Source of the DNA: Eubacterium maltosivorans
Lineage (GTDB): Bacteria; Bacillota; Clostridia; Eubacteriales; Eubacteriaceae
Length of the DNA stretch: 64,000 nucleotides
Assembly: GCF_002441855.2 (NCBI RefSeq)
Contig: NZ_CP029487.1
Coordinates: forward strand, 3,956,349 to 4,020,348
Direction: 5' to 3'
Shown: piece by piece, positions 1-8,240 of the stretch
Position numbering within the stretch: the first letter of the stretch is position 1
How the letters are laid out: each line of letters opens with the position of its first letter
Translations under genes and position numbers: made by a program
Notes under the pieces: model-generated
The model's database searches: none
Seen by the model: the letters and a program-made list of their open reading frames with translations, nothing else
What the model was told of the DNA's origin: nothing

Positions 1-843
1 CGCCAGGAGGATTTTATTCTGGCAGAGCCAGTTGGGAGCTGCACAGACCTGGTTTCAACGATCATGAAACCCTCTAAAGAGGGAAAAGCCGGCGAACTTT
101 ATGTCCTGCCCCTTTCTGTTTTGGTGGAACCCGGACGCCTGAAGGATTTTATGGAAAATAATACCGAAGCCTTCTCAGAAGGTGTGTATTACATTATGGA
201 TAAGCAGATGGAGGAAGCCGATTTTATTGTTTTAAACAAAGTCGACACACTCGACGATGGCGACAAAGAAAAACTGGTCGGCTATTTAAATGAAAAATAC
301 CCGGCGAGCCGAGTAATGGAAATTTCTGCGCGAGAAGGCAAGGGTGTTGAAACCTGGCTCTTGGCAGTCCTGTCAGCGGATATTGCCGCTTCAAACGCAA
401 AAAAAATGGAGGTTGTCTATGAGACCTACGGCAACGCAGAGGCCGAAATGGGCTGGCTGAATGCCAAGGCTGAAATAAATGCCAAAGACACCGTAAATGG
501 CGATGCTCTGATGAGCGCGCTCGGCGAGGCTCTGAAAGAAGCTGTAGCGAAGGAAGGCGGCGAAATCGGCCACCTTAAACTTTATTTAGATACGGACAAG
601 GGAGCATCAAAGCTGAGCTGTGTGGGTGTCCGGCAGCCGGTGGAACTGGACCAGACCCTGGGGCAGGAAATGAAAAAAGGGCAGCTGACCATTAATCTGA
701 GAGCAGCTGTCGATCCTGTACTGCTTGAAAAATATACCCATGAAAAGGTGAATGCGCTGGGTGAAAGCCTTGGGTTCAACGCTGAGAATCTTGTTATCGA
801 GGCGTTTCGCCCAGGATTCCCGAATCCCACTTACCGGATGTAA
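1..843 (+). CDS. CobW/COG0523-family GTPase, 5'-truncated
   Basis: The reading frame is open from base 1, so the gene starts before the window; 280 residues are visible. The first residues (DFILAEPVGSCTDLVSTI) match the Walker B/switch region of COG0523 G3E GTPases, and VLNKVDTL at about residue 75 is the NKxD guanine-specificity motif. The P-loop lies outside the window. The C-terminal half (from about residue 135) resembles the substrate or metal-handling domain of long CobW-like proteins. COG0523 members are GTP-driven metallochaperones or cofactor-handling proteins. Here the gene sits upstream of a methyltransferase-family gene that is followed by a second CobW GTPase, which suggests a shared metal or corrinoid function (inference). 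The family call is firm; the substrate is unknown. Confidence 0.85.
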   Translation, partial: RQEDFILAEPVGSCTDLVSTIMKPSKEGKAGELYVLPLSVLVEPGRLKDFMENNTEAFSEGVYYIMDKQMEEADFIVLNKVDTLDDGDKEKLVGYLNEKYPASRVMEISAREGKGVETWLLAVLSADIAASNAKKMEVVYETYGNAEAEMGWLNAKAEINAKDTVNGDALMSALGEALKEAVAKEGGEIGHLKLYLDTDKGASKLSCVGVRQPVELDQTLGQEMKKGQLTINLRAAVDPVLLEKYTHEKVNALGESLGFNAENLVIEAFRPGFPNPTYRM

Positions 844-1041
844 AGCCTTTACAAAAAAACAAGGAAAATTTACCAAAAAAACAGGCTGATTTCGTATACA
901 TATGCGGCTTCAGTCTCTTTTTCGTGGAGATTTTTCCAAAAATACCAAGGCACCTACAATCATTTTTTTCTTCTAAGCGATATACTTAACACAAGCTAAA
1001 ACAAATGAACCACTGTGAATAAAACAATTTTGGAGGAAAAA

Positions 1042-2391
1042 ATGGGTAAAGAACTTTTATTAAAAACATTGAGACATGAACAGACAGACGGTGTGCCGTT
1101 CGTGCCGTTCAGCGGTGTGCACGCAGGTTCCTTAAAAGGCTATACAGCCAGAGAAGTGCTGACGGACGGCGATAAGTTATATGAATCATTGATGGAGGTT
1201 CATAAATTATACACACCAGATGGTATGCCGGTCATTTTCGATTTACAGATCGAAGCTGAAATTTTAGGCTGCGAGCTGCTCTGGGCAGAAGATAATCCGC
1301 CTTCTGTCATGAGCCATCCCTTTGCAGGTGATCCTAAAGTGCCGTGCAAATGCAAAATTCCAAAGAAAACCGACGGACGTATTCCAATGGTTCTGGATGT
1401 TATGCGCCGTGTAAAGGAATCTGTAGGCGACGATACCGCTTTATATGGCCTGATCTGTGGCCCGGTTACCCTGGCTTCACATATCCGTGGCAGCGAATTC
1501 TTTATGGATATTATCATGTATCCAGATTATGTTAAAGAGCTGGTCGCTTTCTGCACAGAAGTCTGTAACGCCATGACGGATTATTATGTAGAGGCAGGAA
1601 TGGATGTCATTGCTCTGGTCGACCCGATTATCAGCCAGATTTCACCAAAATCCATTGAGGATCTGTTTATGGATCAGTTCAAAGCTGCTTTTGACTATAT
1701 CCGCAGTAAGGGCGCTCTCGGCTGCTTCTTTGTCTGCGGCGATGCGACTATTCAGATGGATGTTATGTGCCGGACATATCCAGACGGCGTTTCTATCGAT
1801 GAAAATGTTAATATTTATGAAGCCAAGAAAGTTACAGACCAGTACAATATTACAATCGGCGGGAATATCCCTCTGACAACAACTATGCTTTTCGGGACAC
1901 AGCAGGACAATATGAAATATGTTGTCGATATGTTAGACAACATCGACCATCATAACCTGATCGTGAGCCCTGGTTGCGATATGCCATACAATGTGCCTAT
2001 GGAAAACACCATCGCATGTGTGCAGGCTGTTAAGCACACCGATGAAGTACGCGAAATGGTTAAAAATTACGAAGCGGTCGATACCCTTGGCGACGTAGAG
2101 CTGCCGGACTATGAAAATCTGGATAAACCTTTTATCGAAGTCTTTACCCTCGATCCGGTTCAGTGCGCTGCCTGTACATATATGGAAAAAGCAGCGATGC
2201 TGGCCAGAGAAGAATTTGGCGACGCTGTCGATATTGCCGTTTATAAATACTGCATTAAAGAAGATATTGCGCGTACACAGAAAATGGGCGTACAGCATCT
2301 GCCGTCCATCTATATCAACGGACAGCTGGTGTGGTCTTCCATCATTCCAAGCCGCCAGGAAATTGTGAACGAAGTGAAAAAATATTTATAA
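1042..2391 (+). CDS. MtaA/UroD-family methyltransferase-like protein with C-terminal thioredoxin-like domain
   Basis: The protein has 449 aa. A GTG at 1015 is in frame, but ATG 1042 follows a GGAGG at 1032-1036 by five bases and is preferred. Residues 1-350 resemble the uroporphyrinogen decarboxylase/MtaA fold, which in methylotrophic archaea and acetogens transfers methyl groups from corrinoid proteins to a thiol. Residues 365-449 look like a thioredoxin-like domain with a CAAC motif at C375/C378 and a cis-Pro region (HLPSIYING). The usual His-x-Cys zinc motif reads FVC here (F230, C232), with an extra Cys at 228; a further Cys lies in SPGC (C312). The zinc site may therefore be altered. The substrate is unknown. 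CobW-type GTPases flank it on both sides. Confidence 0.8.
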   Translation: MGKELLLKTLRHEQTDGVPFVPFSGVHAGSLKGYTAREVLTDGDKLYESLMEVHKLYTPDGMPVIFDLQIEAEILGCELLWAEDNPPSVMSHPFAGDPKVPCKCKIPKKTDGRIPMVLDVMRRVKESVGDDTALYGLICGPVTLASHIRGSEFFMDIIMYPDYVKELVAFCTEVCNAMTDYYVEAGMDVIALVDPIISQISPKSIEDLFMDQFKAAFDYIRSKGALGCFFVCGDATIQMDVMCRTYPDGVSIDENVNIYEAKKVTDQYNITIGGNIPLTTTMLFGTQQDNMKYVVDMLDNIDHHNLIVSPGCDMPYNVPMENTIACVQAVKHTDEVREMVKNYEAVDTLGDVELPDYENLDKPFIEVFTLDPVQCAACTYMEKAAMLAREEFGDAVDIAVYKYCIKEDIARTQKMGVQHLPSIYINGQLVWSSIIPSRQEIVNEVKKYL

Positions 2392-2402
2392 AAAATAACA
2401 CC

Positions 2403-2435
2403 AGGGTGGGTGCCTCAGGTTACCCACCCTGTTTT
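2403..2435 (+). terminator. intrinsic terminator between methyltransferase and CobW gene
   Basis: A nine-base stem AGGGTGGGT (2403-2411) pairs perfectly with ACCCACCCT (2422-2430) across a ten-base loop and is followed by GTTTT. It begins 12 bases after the stop codon. The next ribosome-binding site follows within a few bases, so it may attenuate rather than fully end the transcript. Confidence 0.75.
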
Positions 2436-2449
2436 CAGTGGAGGGAAAA

Positions 2450-3370
2450 ATGAAGCTGGTACTTTTGACTGGTTTTTTGGGATCTGGCAAAACAACTTTT
2501 TTAACAAATCTGTTAAAAAGCTTTAACGACGTAAAAATTGGGGTTTTAATGAATGAGTTTGGCGAAAAAAGTATTGATGGCGAACTCATTAAAGGCGATG
2601 ATTTTGATTTGCTTGAGCTGACAGGCGGTTCCGTTTTCTGCGCCTGTTTAAAGGAAAATTATATTAAAGGACTGGCAGGCTTTCTGGATTACGATTTAGA
2701 ATATGTTTTTGTGGAGTCCTCCGGTGTAGCCGATCCCTCAAACATGGGAACCATTTTAGAGACAGTGTCCTCAATCAGCGGAAAAGCCTACGATTATCTT
2801 GGGGCTATCTGTATTGTGGACGGCCTGTATTTTCTGGAGCAGTATGATCTGATTCCGGCGCTCCATAAACAGCTAATCTACAGCAACGCAGTGATTATCA
2901 ATAAAACGGATTTACAGAGCGAAGAGCGGTTAAATCAAATTGAGGAAAAGATAAGGGAAGTAAACAGCAGAACGCAGATATACAGAGCCGCTTTCTGCGA
3001 GGTTTCCATGGAAGAAATCCTTGAAAAAATGAACGGTGAGCAGCCCGCTCCGGTTGAGACCACCAATACATGGGAATCGCGGCCTAAAACAAGTGTTCTG
3101 CGCTCAGATGAGCCTTTGGATTATCAGAAGTTTGGGGCCTTTCTGCATGATATCAAAAAACATGCCTACCGGATTAAGGGCTTTGTAAAAACCAATGCCG
3201 GTGATTTTGAGGTCAGCTGCGTCAATGAATTTGCAGTCATGAATCCATGGAAAACAGCGCTTGATAAAACAGAAGTTGTTATTATTTCTTCGGTAGGCAT
3301 TAAAATTATCAGTGAGGTGCTCGCTGCCTGGAAAAAATTTTTAGGTGATGTGCCCATGGAATTCAGATAG
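2450..3370 (+). CDS. CobW/COG0523-family GTPase
   Basis: The protein has 306 aa. ATG 2450 follows GGAGGG at 2440-2445; a GTG at 2438 is in frame but would place the ribosome site inside the gene. The P-loop is GFLGSGKTT at residues 8-16, a switch/Walker B-like VESSGVADP lies near residue 90, and NKTD is near residue 152. The family's CxCC metal-binding motif is reduced to C64-A-C66. The C-terminal domain starts at about residue 215. COG0523 proteins couple GTP hydrolysis to delivery of zinc, cobalt or another metal. The gene lies 9 bases upstream of acetolactate decarboxylase, a zinc enzyme, so metal delivery to that enzyme is a plausible but untested role. Confidence 0.88.
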   Translation: MKLVLLTGFLGSGKTTFLTNLLKSFNDVKIGVLMNEFGEKSIDGELIKGDDFDLLELTGGSVFCACLKENYIKGLAGFLDYDLEYVFVESSGVADPSNMGTILETVSSISGKAYDYLGAICIVDGLYFLEQYDLIPALHKQLIYSNAVIINKTDLQSEERLNQIEEKIREVNSRTQIYRAAFCEVSMEEILEKMNGEQPAPVETTNTWESRPKTSVLRSDEPLDYQKFGAFLHDIKKHAYRIKGFVKTNAGDFEVSCVNEFAVMNPWKTALDKTEVVIISSVGIKIISEVLAAWKKFLGDVPMEFR

Positions 3371-3379
3371 GGATGAAAA

Positions 3380-4021
3380 ATGAGTACGATTTATCAGTTT
3401 TCGACTTTTGAGACTTTTAAAAATCGTGGCTTTGACGGCTGCGGCACCGTTGAGGAGCTCCTTGAATATGGCGATATCGGCTTTGGGACCTACCATGCCC
3501 TGAATGGAGAAATGATCGTCCTGGATGGTGTGCCCTACAGGGCTGACGGCGACTGCCGCATATTGAGGGCGGACGAAAATGACAGGACACCCTTTGCCAC
3601 AGTCTCAGACTTCACCCCGGACACTTATTTTGAAATGGGTGAATTTACTGGTATGGATGATCTGTGCAGACAGTTGGATGAGCAGCTGAAATCCCAAATT
3701 CATGAGCGCTGCTTGATCGGGCGTCTGGACGGGTGGTTTAAAGAAATTGAGATTCACAGCGTCTGGCCCGTTGAAAATCCCTATGAGGCGCTGGATGAAA
3801 TTGTCGCGCGGCAGAAATGTGTGACGCTTAAAGCGATTAACGGAACGCTTGTCGGCGTCCGCTGCCCTGAGTGGGCAGACAAGAAAAATTTTGTCGGATG
3901 GCATTTTCATTTTTTATCAAAGGATCATGAATGGGGCGGCCATGTGAATCAGGTAAGTGGAGAGCAGCTCGCTGGAAGCTTGAAAATCTGCCATCAAATC
4001 GAGTGTATTGATCATCACTGA
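3380..4021 (+). CDS. budA: alpha-acetolactate decarboxylase
   Basis: The protein has 213 aa and converts 2-acetolactate to acetoin and CO2 (EC 4.1.1.5). Family signatures visible are the N-terminal YQFSTFETF, GDIGFGTYHALNGEMIVLDG near residues 30-50, and the zinc-binding block WHFHFLS followed by GGHV near residues 175-195. These supply the HxH pair and third His known to bind zinc in this family. It is somewhat shorter than the usual 230-260 aa, with no obvious missing core element. It is cytoplasmic by lack of a signal peptide. It is co-transcribed with the CobW GTPase ending 9 bases upstream. In an acetogen it could divert surplus acetolactate away from branched-chain amino-acid synthesis or towards acetoin. 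Confidence 0.9.
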   Translation: MSTIYQFSTFETFKNRGFDGCGTVEELLEYGDIGFGTYHALNGEMIVLDGVPYRADGDCRILRADENDRTPFATVSDFTPDTYFEMGEFTGMDDLCRQLDEQLKSQIHERCLIGRLDGWFKEIEIHSVWPVENPYEALDEIVARQKCVTLKAINGTLVGVRCPEWADKKNFVGWHFHFLSKDHEWGGHVNQVSGEQLAGSLKICHQIECIDHH

Positions 4022-4026
4022 GCGGC

Positions 4027-4055
4027 TTGCAATTCTCCTCTAATTATGGTATAAT
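4027..4055 (+). promoter_or_regulatory. sigma-A promoter of the PfoR-like gene
   Basis: TTGCAA (4027-4032), a 17-base spacer and TATAAT (4050-4055), with an extended -10 TGG in front. Transcription should start near 4062, leaving a leader of about 180 bases before the coding region. Confidence 0.75.
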
Positions 4056-4084
4056 AAAAAAACATAAAAAGTTTTAAATTATAA

Positions 4085-4201
4085 GGATACAATAATGTAT
4101 TTTAGTTTATTGCTTAAAAATAAAAATATCGGGTTTCGCTCGGTATTTTTATTTTTTGTCACAGCAGACAGAATACAGATTGTATCCTTTTATTTTGTCT
4201 G
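4085..4201 (+). promoter_or_regulatory. structured leader with nested terminator upstream of the PfoR-like gene
   Basis: The leader holds three pairings. A 16-base A/T-rich stem (4116-4131 with 4141-4156, one T.G pair) is followed by a T-run and looks like an intrinsic terminator. GGATACAAT (4085-4093) is exactly complementary to ATTGTATCC (4179-4187), enclosing that hairpin. CAGACA (4165-4170) can pair with TGTCTG (4196-4201), placing ATTGTATCC in its loop. The last two pairings compete, a layout typical of attenuators or riboswitches. No known class was recognised. A 42-codon ORF (4095-4223) crosses the stem and could instead be a leader peptide, but this is unsupported. Confidence 0.5.
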
Positions 4202-4241
4202 TGTGAAGATAGATAAAACATAAAAATAAGTTGGAGGAAAA

Positions 4242-5291
4242 ATGAAAAAAGAACCTAAGTATGAAAATGTGCGGGACTTTCTTAAGAAAAAGGATATTGA
4301 GTTTTCCGTCCAGCGCTATTTGATCGACGCGCTGAAGTACATGGCTTTTGGTTTGTTTGGCACACTGCTGATGGGCAGTATCCTGAACCAGGTCGGAATA
4401 TTATTTCATATTCCCTTTTTAAACGAGACGCTGTGGCCCGCTGCGCAGGCGATGACAGGGCCAGCCATTGCAGTCGCTGTTGCCTTTGGCCTTAATGCGC
4501 CGCCGCTTGTCTTATTTTCCATTACAGTGGCGGGCTTTCTCGGCAACGCCCAGGGCGGGCCGGCCGGCGCTCTGATCGCTGCGGTTATCGGGGCGGAGTT
4601 TGGCAAGGCCGTTTCGGGAGAGACAAAGGTGGATATTTTAGTAACCCCCTTTGTGACCATGCTCATCGGCTCACTCGTTGCTGTGGTGGTTGGCCCGCCC
4701 ATCGGTGCTTTTATGACAGCCTTGGGAAATGTGATCATGTGGGCTACAGAACAGCAGCCAGTCATCATGGGCATTGTTATCTCGGTAGTCGTAGGGGTGG
4801 TGCTCACGCTGCCGATTTCCAGCGCGGCGCTTTGCATTATGCTGAACCTTTCGGGAATAGCCGCCGGAGCGGCGACAGTGGGCTGCTGCTGCCAGATGGT
4901 CGGCTTTGCGGTTCAGAGTTATAAGGAAAACGGTATCGGCGGATTGGCGGCCCAGGGGCTGGGAACTTCCATGATTCAGGTGCCCAATATTATTAAAAAC
5001 TGGCGGATATGGATACCGCCAACGGCGGCGTCGGCGGTCTTGGGGCCTCTGGCAACCACTGTTTTTCAGATGCAGAATACGCCGGTCGCCGCAGGGATGG
5101 GAACCTGTGGACTTGTCGGGCAGATTGGCACAGTTATGGCCATGACAGAGGCTGGGCAGCCAATGGTGCAGATTGTGCTTGGCATCGGCCTGCTCCAGAT
5201 TATTCTGCCGGCAGTTGTGACGATGATTTTTTATAAGCTCTGCGCCAGAGTGGGCTGGATTAAAGCCGGCGATATGAAATTGGACTTATAA
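4242..5291 (+). CDS. PfoR-type PTS-IIC-like membrane protein
   Basis: The protein has 349 aa with about eight to nine hydrophobic segments from residue 30 to the end, rich in Gly and Ala. Stretches such as GNAQGGPAGALIAAVIGAEFGK and the repeated GPP/GA motifs fit the PTS_EIIC_2/COG3641 family, known for PfoR of Clostridium perfringens. The family resembles the membrane subunit of sugar phosphotransferase systems, but no EIIA or EIIB gene lies nearby. Neither transport nor regulation can be assigned. ATG 4242 is preceded by GGAGG at 4233-4237. Expression is probably set by the structured leader upstream. Confidence 0.75.
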   Translation: MKKEPKYENVRDFLKKKDIEFSVQRYLIDALKYMAFGLFGTLLMGSILNQVGILFHIPFLNETLWPAAQAMTGPAIAVAVAFGLNAPPLVLFSITVAGFLGNAQGGPAGALIAAVIGAEFGKAVSGETKVDILVTPFVTMLIGSLVAVVVGPPIGAFMTALGNVIMWATEQQPVIMGIVISVVVGVVLTLPISSAALCIMLNLSGIAAGAATVGCCCQMVGFAVQSYKENGIGGLAAQGLGTSMIQVPNIIKNWRIWIPPTAASAVLGPLATTVFQMQNTPVAAGMGTCGLVGQIGTVMAMTEAGQPMVQIVLGIGLLQIILPAVVTMIFYKLCARVGWIKAGDMKLDL

Positions 5292-5359
5292 ACCACTGGC
5301 ATCATTAAGGTTTTAGGGGTATAATGAGATCCGTTAAAGACTAAGAATGGAGCGGCATA

Positions 5360-5845
5360 ATGACAAAAGATGCGCGAAAGCGTTTTTTACTGAGGGTTGT
5401 GTTTGTGTTCTACATTGGTTTTCTGGCAATGGTCACGCTGCTGCCCACATCAAACATTGCGTACGAATCCAGCTACAACCTGCTTCCGCTTACCAATATT
5501 GATAATTATATTTATGATATTGTGCACAGCGGGATTATAAATTGGGAGTTTCTGGCCACCAAGCCGACAGATGCGGTGAGTATTCTGTACAATACCTTTA
5601 CCTATTCCTTTCGGAATCTGGCGGGAAACATAGTGCTTTTTATTCCTTTGGGGCTATTGTACCCGCTTTGCAGAAAGAAACGGGTGAGTTTTCCCCATAT
5701 ATTGATTGTGACAGTCGGCACCACAGCCTTGATTGAATTGCTGCAATTTGCCTTTCTGTCGAGCCGCAGCGCGGATGTGGATGATCTGATACTGAATTTT
5801 ATTGGCGGTATGATCGGTTACCTGATCTATAAATGGATCGAATGA
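5360..5845 (+). CDS. VanZ-family membrane protein
   Basis: The protein has 161 aa with four predicted membrane helices (about residues 9-28, 75-95, 103-122 and 138-158). The motifs NIVLFIPLG, TTALIELLQF and RSADVDDLILN are diagnostic of the VanZ-like domain. VanZ gives low-level teicoplanin resistance in enterococci, but most homologues are uncharacterised envelope proteins. The start is supported by GGAG ten bases upstream. A TATAAT at 5320-5325 could be a -10 element; its -35 is poor. The gene ends 10 bases before radA, so the two are probably co-transcribed. Confidence 0.85.
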   Translation: MTKDARKRFLLRVVFVFYIGFLAMVTLLPTSNIAYESSYNLLPLTNIDNYIYDIVHSGIINWEFLATKPTDAVSILYNTFTYSFRNLAGNIVLFIPLGLLYPLCRKKRVSFPHILIVTVGTTALIELLQFAFLSSRSADVDDLILNFIGGMIGYLIYKWIE

Positions 5846-5855
5846 CGGAGGGTTT

Positions 5856-7217
5856 ATGGCGAAAATAAAAAAGAAGTTTGTATGCCAGAACTGTGGGTAC
5901 AGCACCCCTAAATGGATGGGGCGCTGTACAGAATGCGGCGAATGGAATTCCTTTGTGGAGGAGCTGGACATGCCCACCGATCAGGGAAAGAAAAATACCC
6001 TTGAACGGGCGGTATACACAAAACCGAAGCGTATTGAGGAAATCATTCCTCAGAAAGAGGATCGTTTTAAAACGAAAAACAAGGAACTCGACCGTGTCCT
6101 CGGCGGTGGTATCGTGCCCGGAGGCGTTATCCTCCTGGGCGGTGACCCTGGAATTGGAAAGTCGACGATCCTGTTGCAGACGACGGAGAATCTTGGAAGC
6201 CAAGGGCTTAAAATCTTGTATATTTCGGGTGAAGAATCTGAGCAGCAGCTCAAAATGCGGGCAGTCCGGATGAATGTAAAATCCCAGAATATCTTTTTTC
6301 TGTCTGAGATTAACGTACCCTATATCGTGGATACTATTTTGAATGAGAAACCTGATCTTGTCATTATTGACTCGATACAGACAATGTACAGTCCTACGAT
6401 TACCTCGGCTCCCGGAAGCGTCAGCCAGATAAGGGAGAACGCCAACGCGTTGATGCAGATTGCCAAAAAAGATAATATTTCGATGATTCTGGTCGGGCAT
6501 GTGACCAAGGAAGGCAATATTGCTGGTCCACGTGTGTTAGAACACATGGTTGATACGGTTTTATATTTTGAGGGTGAAAAGTACCATACCTACCGGATAC
6601 TCAGAGGGGTCAAAAACCGTTTTGGCTCAACCAACGAGATCGGTATTTTCGAGATGGCGCAGGATGGCCTGCACGAGGTGGCAAATCCCTCTGAAATGAT
6701 GTTGTCAAGCCGGCCGAAAAATACCTGCGGCTCAGTGGTAGTGCCCTGCATGGAGGGAACGCGTCCGCTTTTAATCGAGCTTCAGGGGCTCGTATCTCAG
6801 ACAAGCTTCGGTAACCCAAGGCGTATGGCCACCGGAATGGACTATAACCGTATGGTGCTGCTCCTGGCTATTATGGAAAAACGGCTGGGATTACAGCTTC
6901 AGAATCTCGATGCTTATATCAATGTGGTCGGAGGTATGAAAATAGACGAACCGGCTCTCGATCTGGCCGTTGTGTCTGTGCTGTACTCAAGCTTCAGAAA
7001 TTTTGAGATTCCAGAGGATATGATGATTATCGGCGAGGTTGGCCTGACTGGTGAGGTCAGAAATATACAGCACATTGAAAAGCGTCTTAAAGAGGGCGCA
7101 AAGCTTGGTTTCAAGCGTTGCATCATGCCAAAGGGCAATGCCCGGGGCCTGGAGAATACAGGGCTTGAGCTGCTGCCGGTAGACAACATCTCCAAGGCTT
7201 TAAATATATTGAAGTAA
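5856..7217 (+). CDS. radA: DNA repair protein RadA/Sms
   Basis: The protein has 453 aa, the usual family length. An N-terminal C4 zinc finger (C10, C13, C24, C27) precedes a RecA-like ATPase with Walker A GGDPGIGKST at residues 95-104, the RadA-specific KNRFG motif near 250, and a C-terminal Lon-protease-like domain (about 290-453). RadA is a branch-migration helicase that processes recombination intermediates. ATG 5856 follows GGAGG by five bases, just after the VanZ gene. Confidence 0.96.
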   Translation: MAKIKKKFVCQNCGYSTPKWMGRCTECGEWNSFVEELDMPTDQGKKNTLERAVYTKPKRIEEIIPQKEDRFKTKNKELDRVLGGGIVPGGVILLGGDPGIGKSTILLQTTENLGSQGLKILYISGEESEQQLKMRAVRMNVKSQNIFFLSEINVPYIVDTILNEKPDLVIIDSIQTMYSPTITSAPGSVSQIRENANALMQIAKKDNISMILVGHVTKEGNIAGPRVLEHMVDTVLYFEGEKYHTYRILRGVKNRFGSTNEIGIFEMAQDGLHEVANPSEMMLSSRPKNTCGSVVVPCMEGTRPLLIELQGLVSQTSFGNPRRMATGMDYNRMVLLLAIMEKRLGLQLQNLDAYINVVGGMKIDEPALDLAVVSVLYSSFRNFEIPEDMMIIGEVGLTGEVRNIQHIEKRLKEGAKLGFKRCIMPKGNARGLENTGLELLPVDNISKALNILK

Positions 7218-7304
7218 GAATGTAACAAAACAGAATGCGGATTTTGGATAATGTCAAATAGTTTTTGTAGTCTTTTTTAGCAATCCCTTAACAAAAATTT
7301 ATCC

Positions 7305-7333
7305 TTTTCAATTCTAATAATTACAGATATAAT
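7305..7333 (+). promoter_or_regulatory. promoter of the 6S-like RNA
   Basis: TTTTCA (7305-7310), a 17-base spacer and TATAAT (7328-7333) predict a start near 7340, which matches the first base of the closing helix of the RNA downstream. Confidence 0.7.
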
Positions 7334-7340
7334 GAAATTA

Positions 7341-7534
7341 TCCTGAGATGTTCGTTACAACCTTATTTTTGAACCTACACTTATTTATAGGGAGTCCGGA
7401 TGTTCTCTATGCAATGTTAAGCCTCCTTTGAGTGGAAAACAGACCCTTAGAGACAGGGCACCCACCTAGCATCCGCTAGGCGTCAAAAATGGTGGACGGC
7501 ATATTCGGGATTTAGCACCTTCGGGTGCTTTTTT
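7341..7534 (+). ncRNA. ssrS: 6S RNA (candidate)
   Basis: The 401-base gap between radA and ruvA holds a promoter, a GC-richer transcribed block and a terminator, with no plausible ORF. The ends pair as a long closing helix (CCTGAGATG near 7342 with CATATTCGGGA near 7500-7510). The interior carries short paired segments and ACAGGGCACCCACCTAGC, which resembles clostridial 6S RNAs. 6S RNA mimics an open promoter and sequesters sigma-A RNA polymerase in stationary phase. The length of about 170-190 nt fits. Identity rests on eye-matching; another structured small RNA is possible. Confidence 0.65.
7514..7534 (+). terminator. terminator of the 6S-like RNA
   Basis: AGCACC, a TTCG tetraloop and GGTGCT are followed by five further T residues, a textbook intrinsic terminator. 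Confidence 0.9.
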
Positions 7535-7618
7535 CATGTTCTGAACAAATAAAGGTTCTTGAATTCACAGGGCTGAATTGATACAATTAACCAATACGAA
7601 AAAAACAGGAGGCTTGAC

Positions 7619-8230
7619 GTGTTTGAATATATAAAAGGCAATTATGAAGAGCAGGCGTCAGACTACATCGTTGTAGACCATCAGGGGATGGGGTACCGGA
7701 TCAATGTTTCCGCAAACACGATGTCTGAGCTTCCCAAATTACACAAGGAAGTAAAGGTCTATATCCATCCGGCGTTTAAGGAAGATGATGTAACGCTCTA
7801 CGGCTTTTCATCAAAAGAGGAGCGTGAGATATTCAGAACCATTATCACCATTTCCGGTATCGGGCCAAAAGCAGCGATGGGGCTGCTGTCACAGTTTACC
7901 AGGGACGAGCTGATTCGCTACATTGTCAATGAGGACGCCAAAGCGATTGCGCGCGCGCCGGGAATCGGGCAAAAGACAGCCAATCGAATTATTCTGGAGC
8001 TTAAGGACAAATATAAGAATTTTGCTTTTGCGGATTCGGCAGAGCCGGGCGCCATCGAAAATCTCAGAGAGGCAGACAATCTCTTTAACGAAGCAGTTAA
8101 CGGGCTGCTGGGATTAGGCTATGGCTATGCTGAAGCATCAGATCTGGTTGAAAAAATTATTCAGCCTGGAATGAGCATTGAGGATATTCTGAAGAATGCG
8201 CTGATGTCCGCAAATCCTCTTGGACGGTAG
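7619..8230 (+). CDS. ruvA: Holliday junction DNA helicase subunit RuvA
   Basis: The protein has 203 aa and starts with GTG, eight bases after AGGAGG (7607-7612); it begins FEYIKG after the initiator, typical of RuvA. It has an OB-fold (residues 1-62), tandem helix-hairpin-helix motifs (ISGIGPKAAMGLL and APGIGQKTANRI, about 77-125) that grip the four-way junction, and a C-terminal RuvB-binding domain (about 150-203). It is the first gene of the ruvA-ruvB-queA-tgt-yajC block, with ruvB 10 bases downstream. Confidence 0.97.
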   Translation: MFEYIKGNYEEQASDYIVVDHQGMGYRINVSANTMSELPKLHKEVKVYIHPAFKEDDVTLYGFSSKEEREIFRTIITISGIGPKAAMGLLSQFTRDELIRYIVNEDAKAIARAPGIGQKTANRIILELKDKYKNFAFADSAEPGAIENLREADNLFNEAVNGLLGLGYGYAEASDLVEKIIQPGMSIEDILKNALMSANPLGR

Positions 8231-8240
8231 GTGAATAAAA

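Noticed and set aside
4095-4223. 42-codon ORF in the PfoR-like leader
   Set aside because: It crosses the terminator stem and contains no recognisable protein; kept only as an alternative explanation of the leader.
4406-4837. 143-codon minus-strand ORF within the PfoR-like gene
   Set aside because: A mirror of the membrane protein, low-complexity and without a ribosome site.
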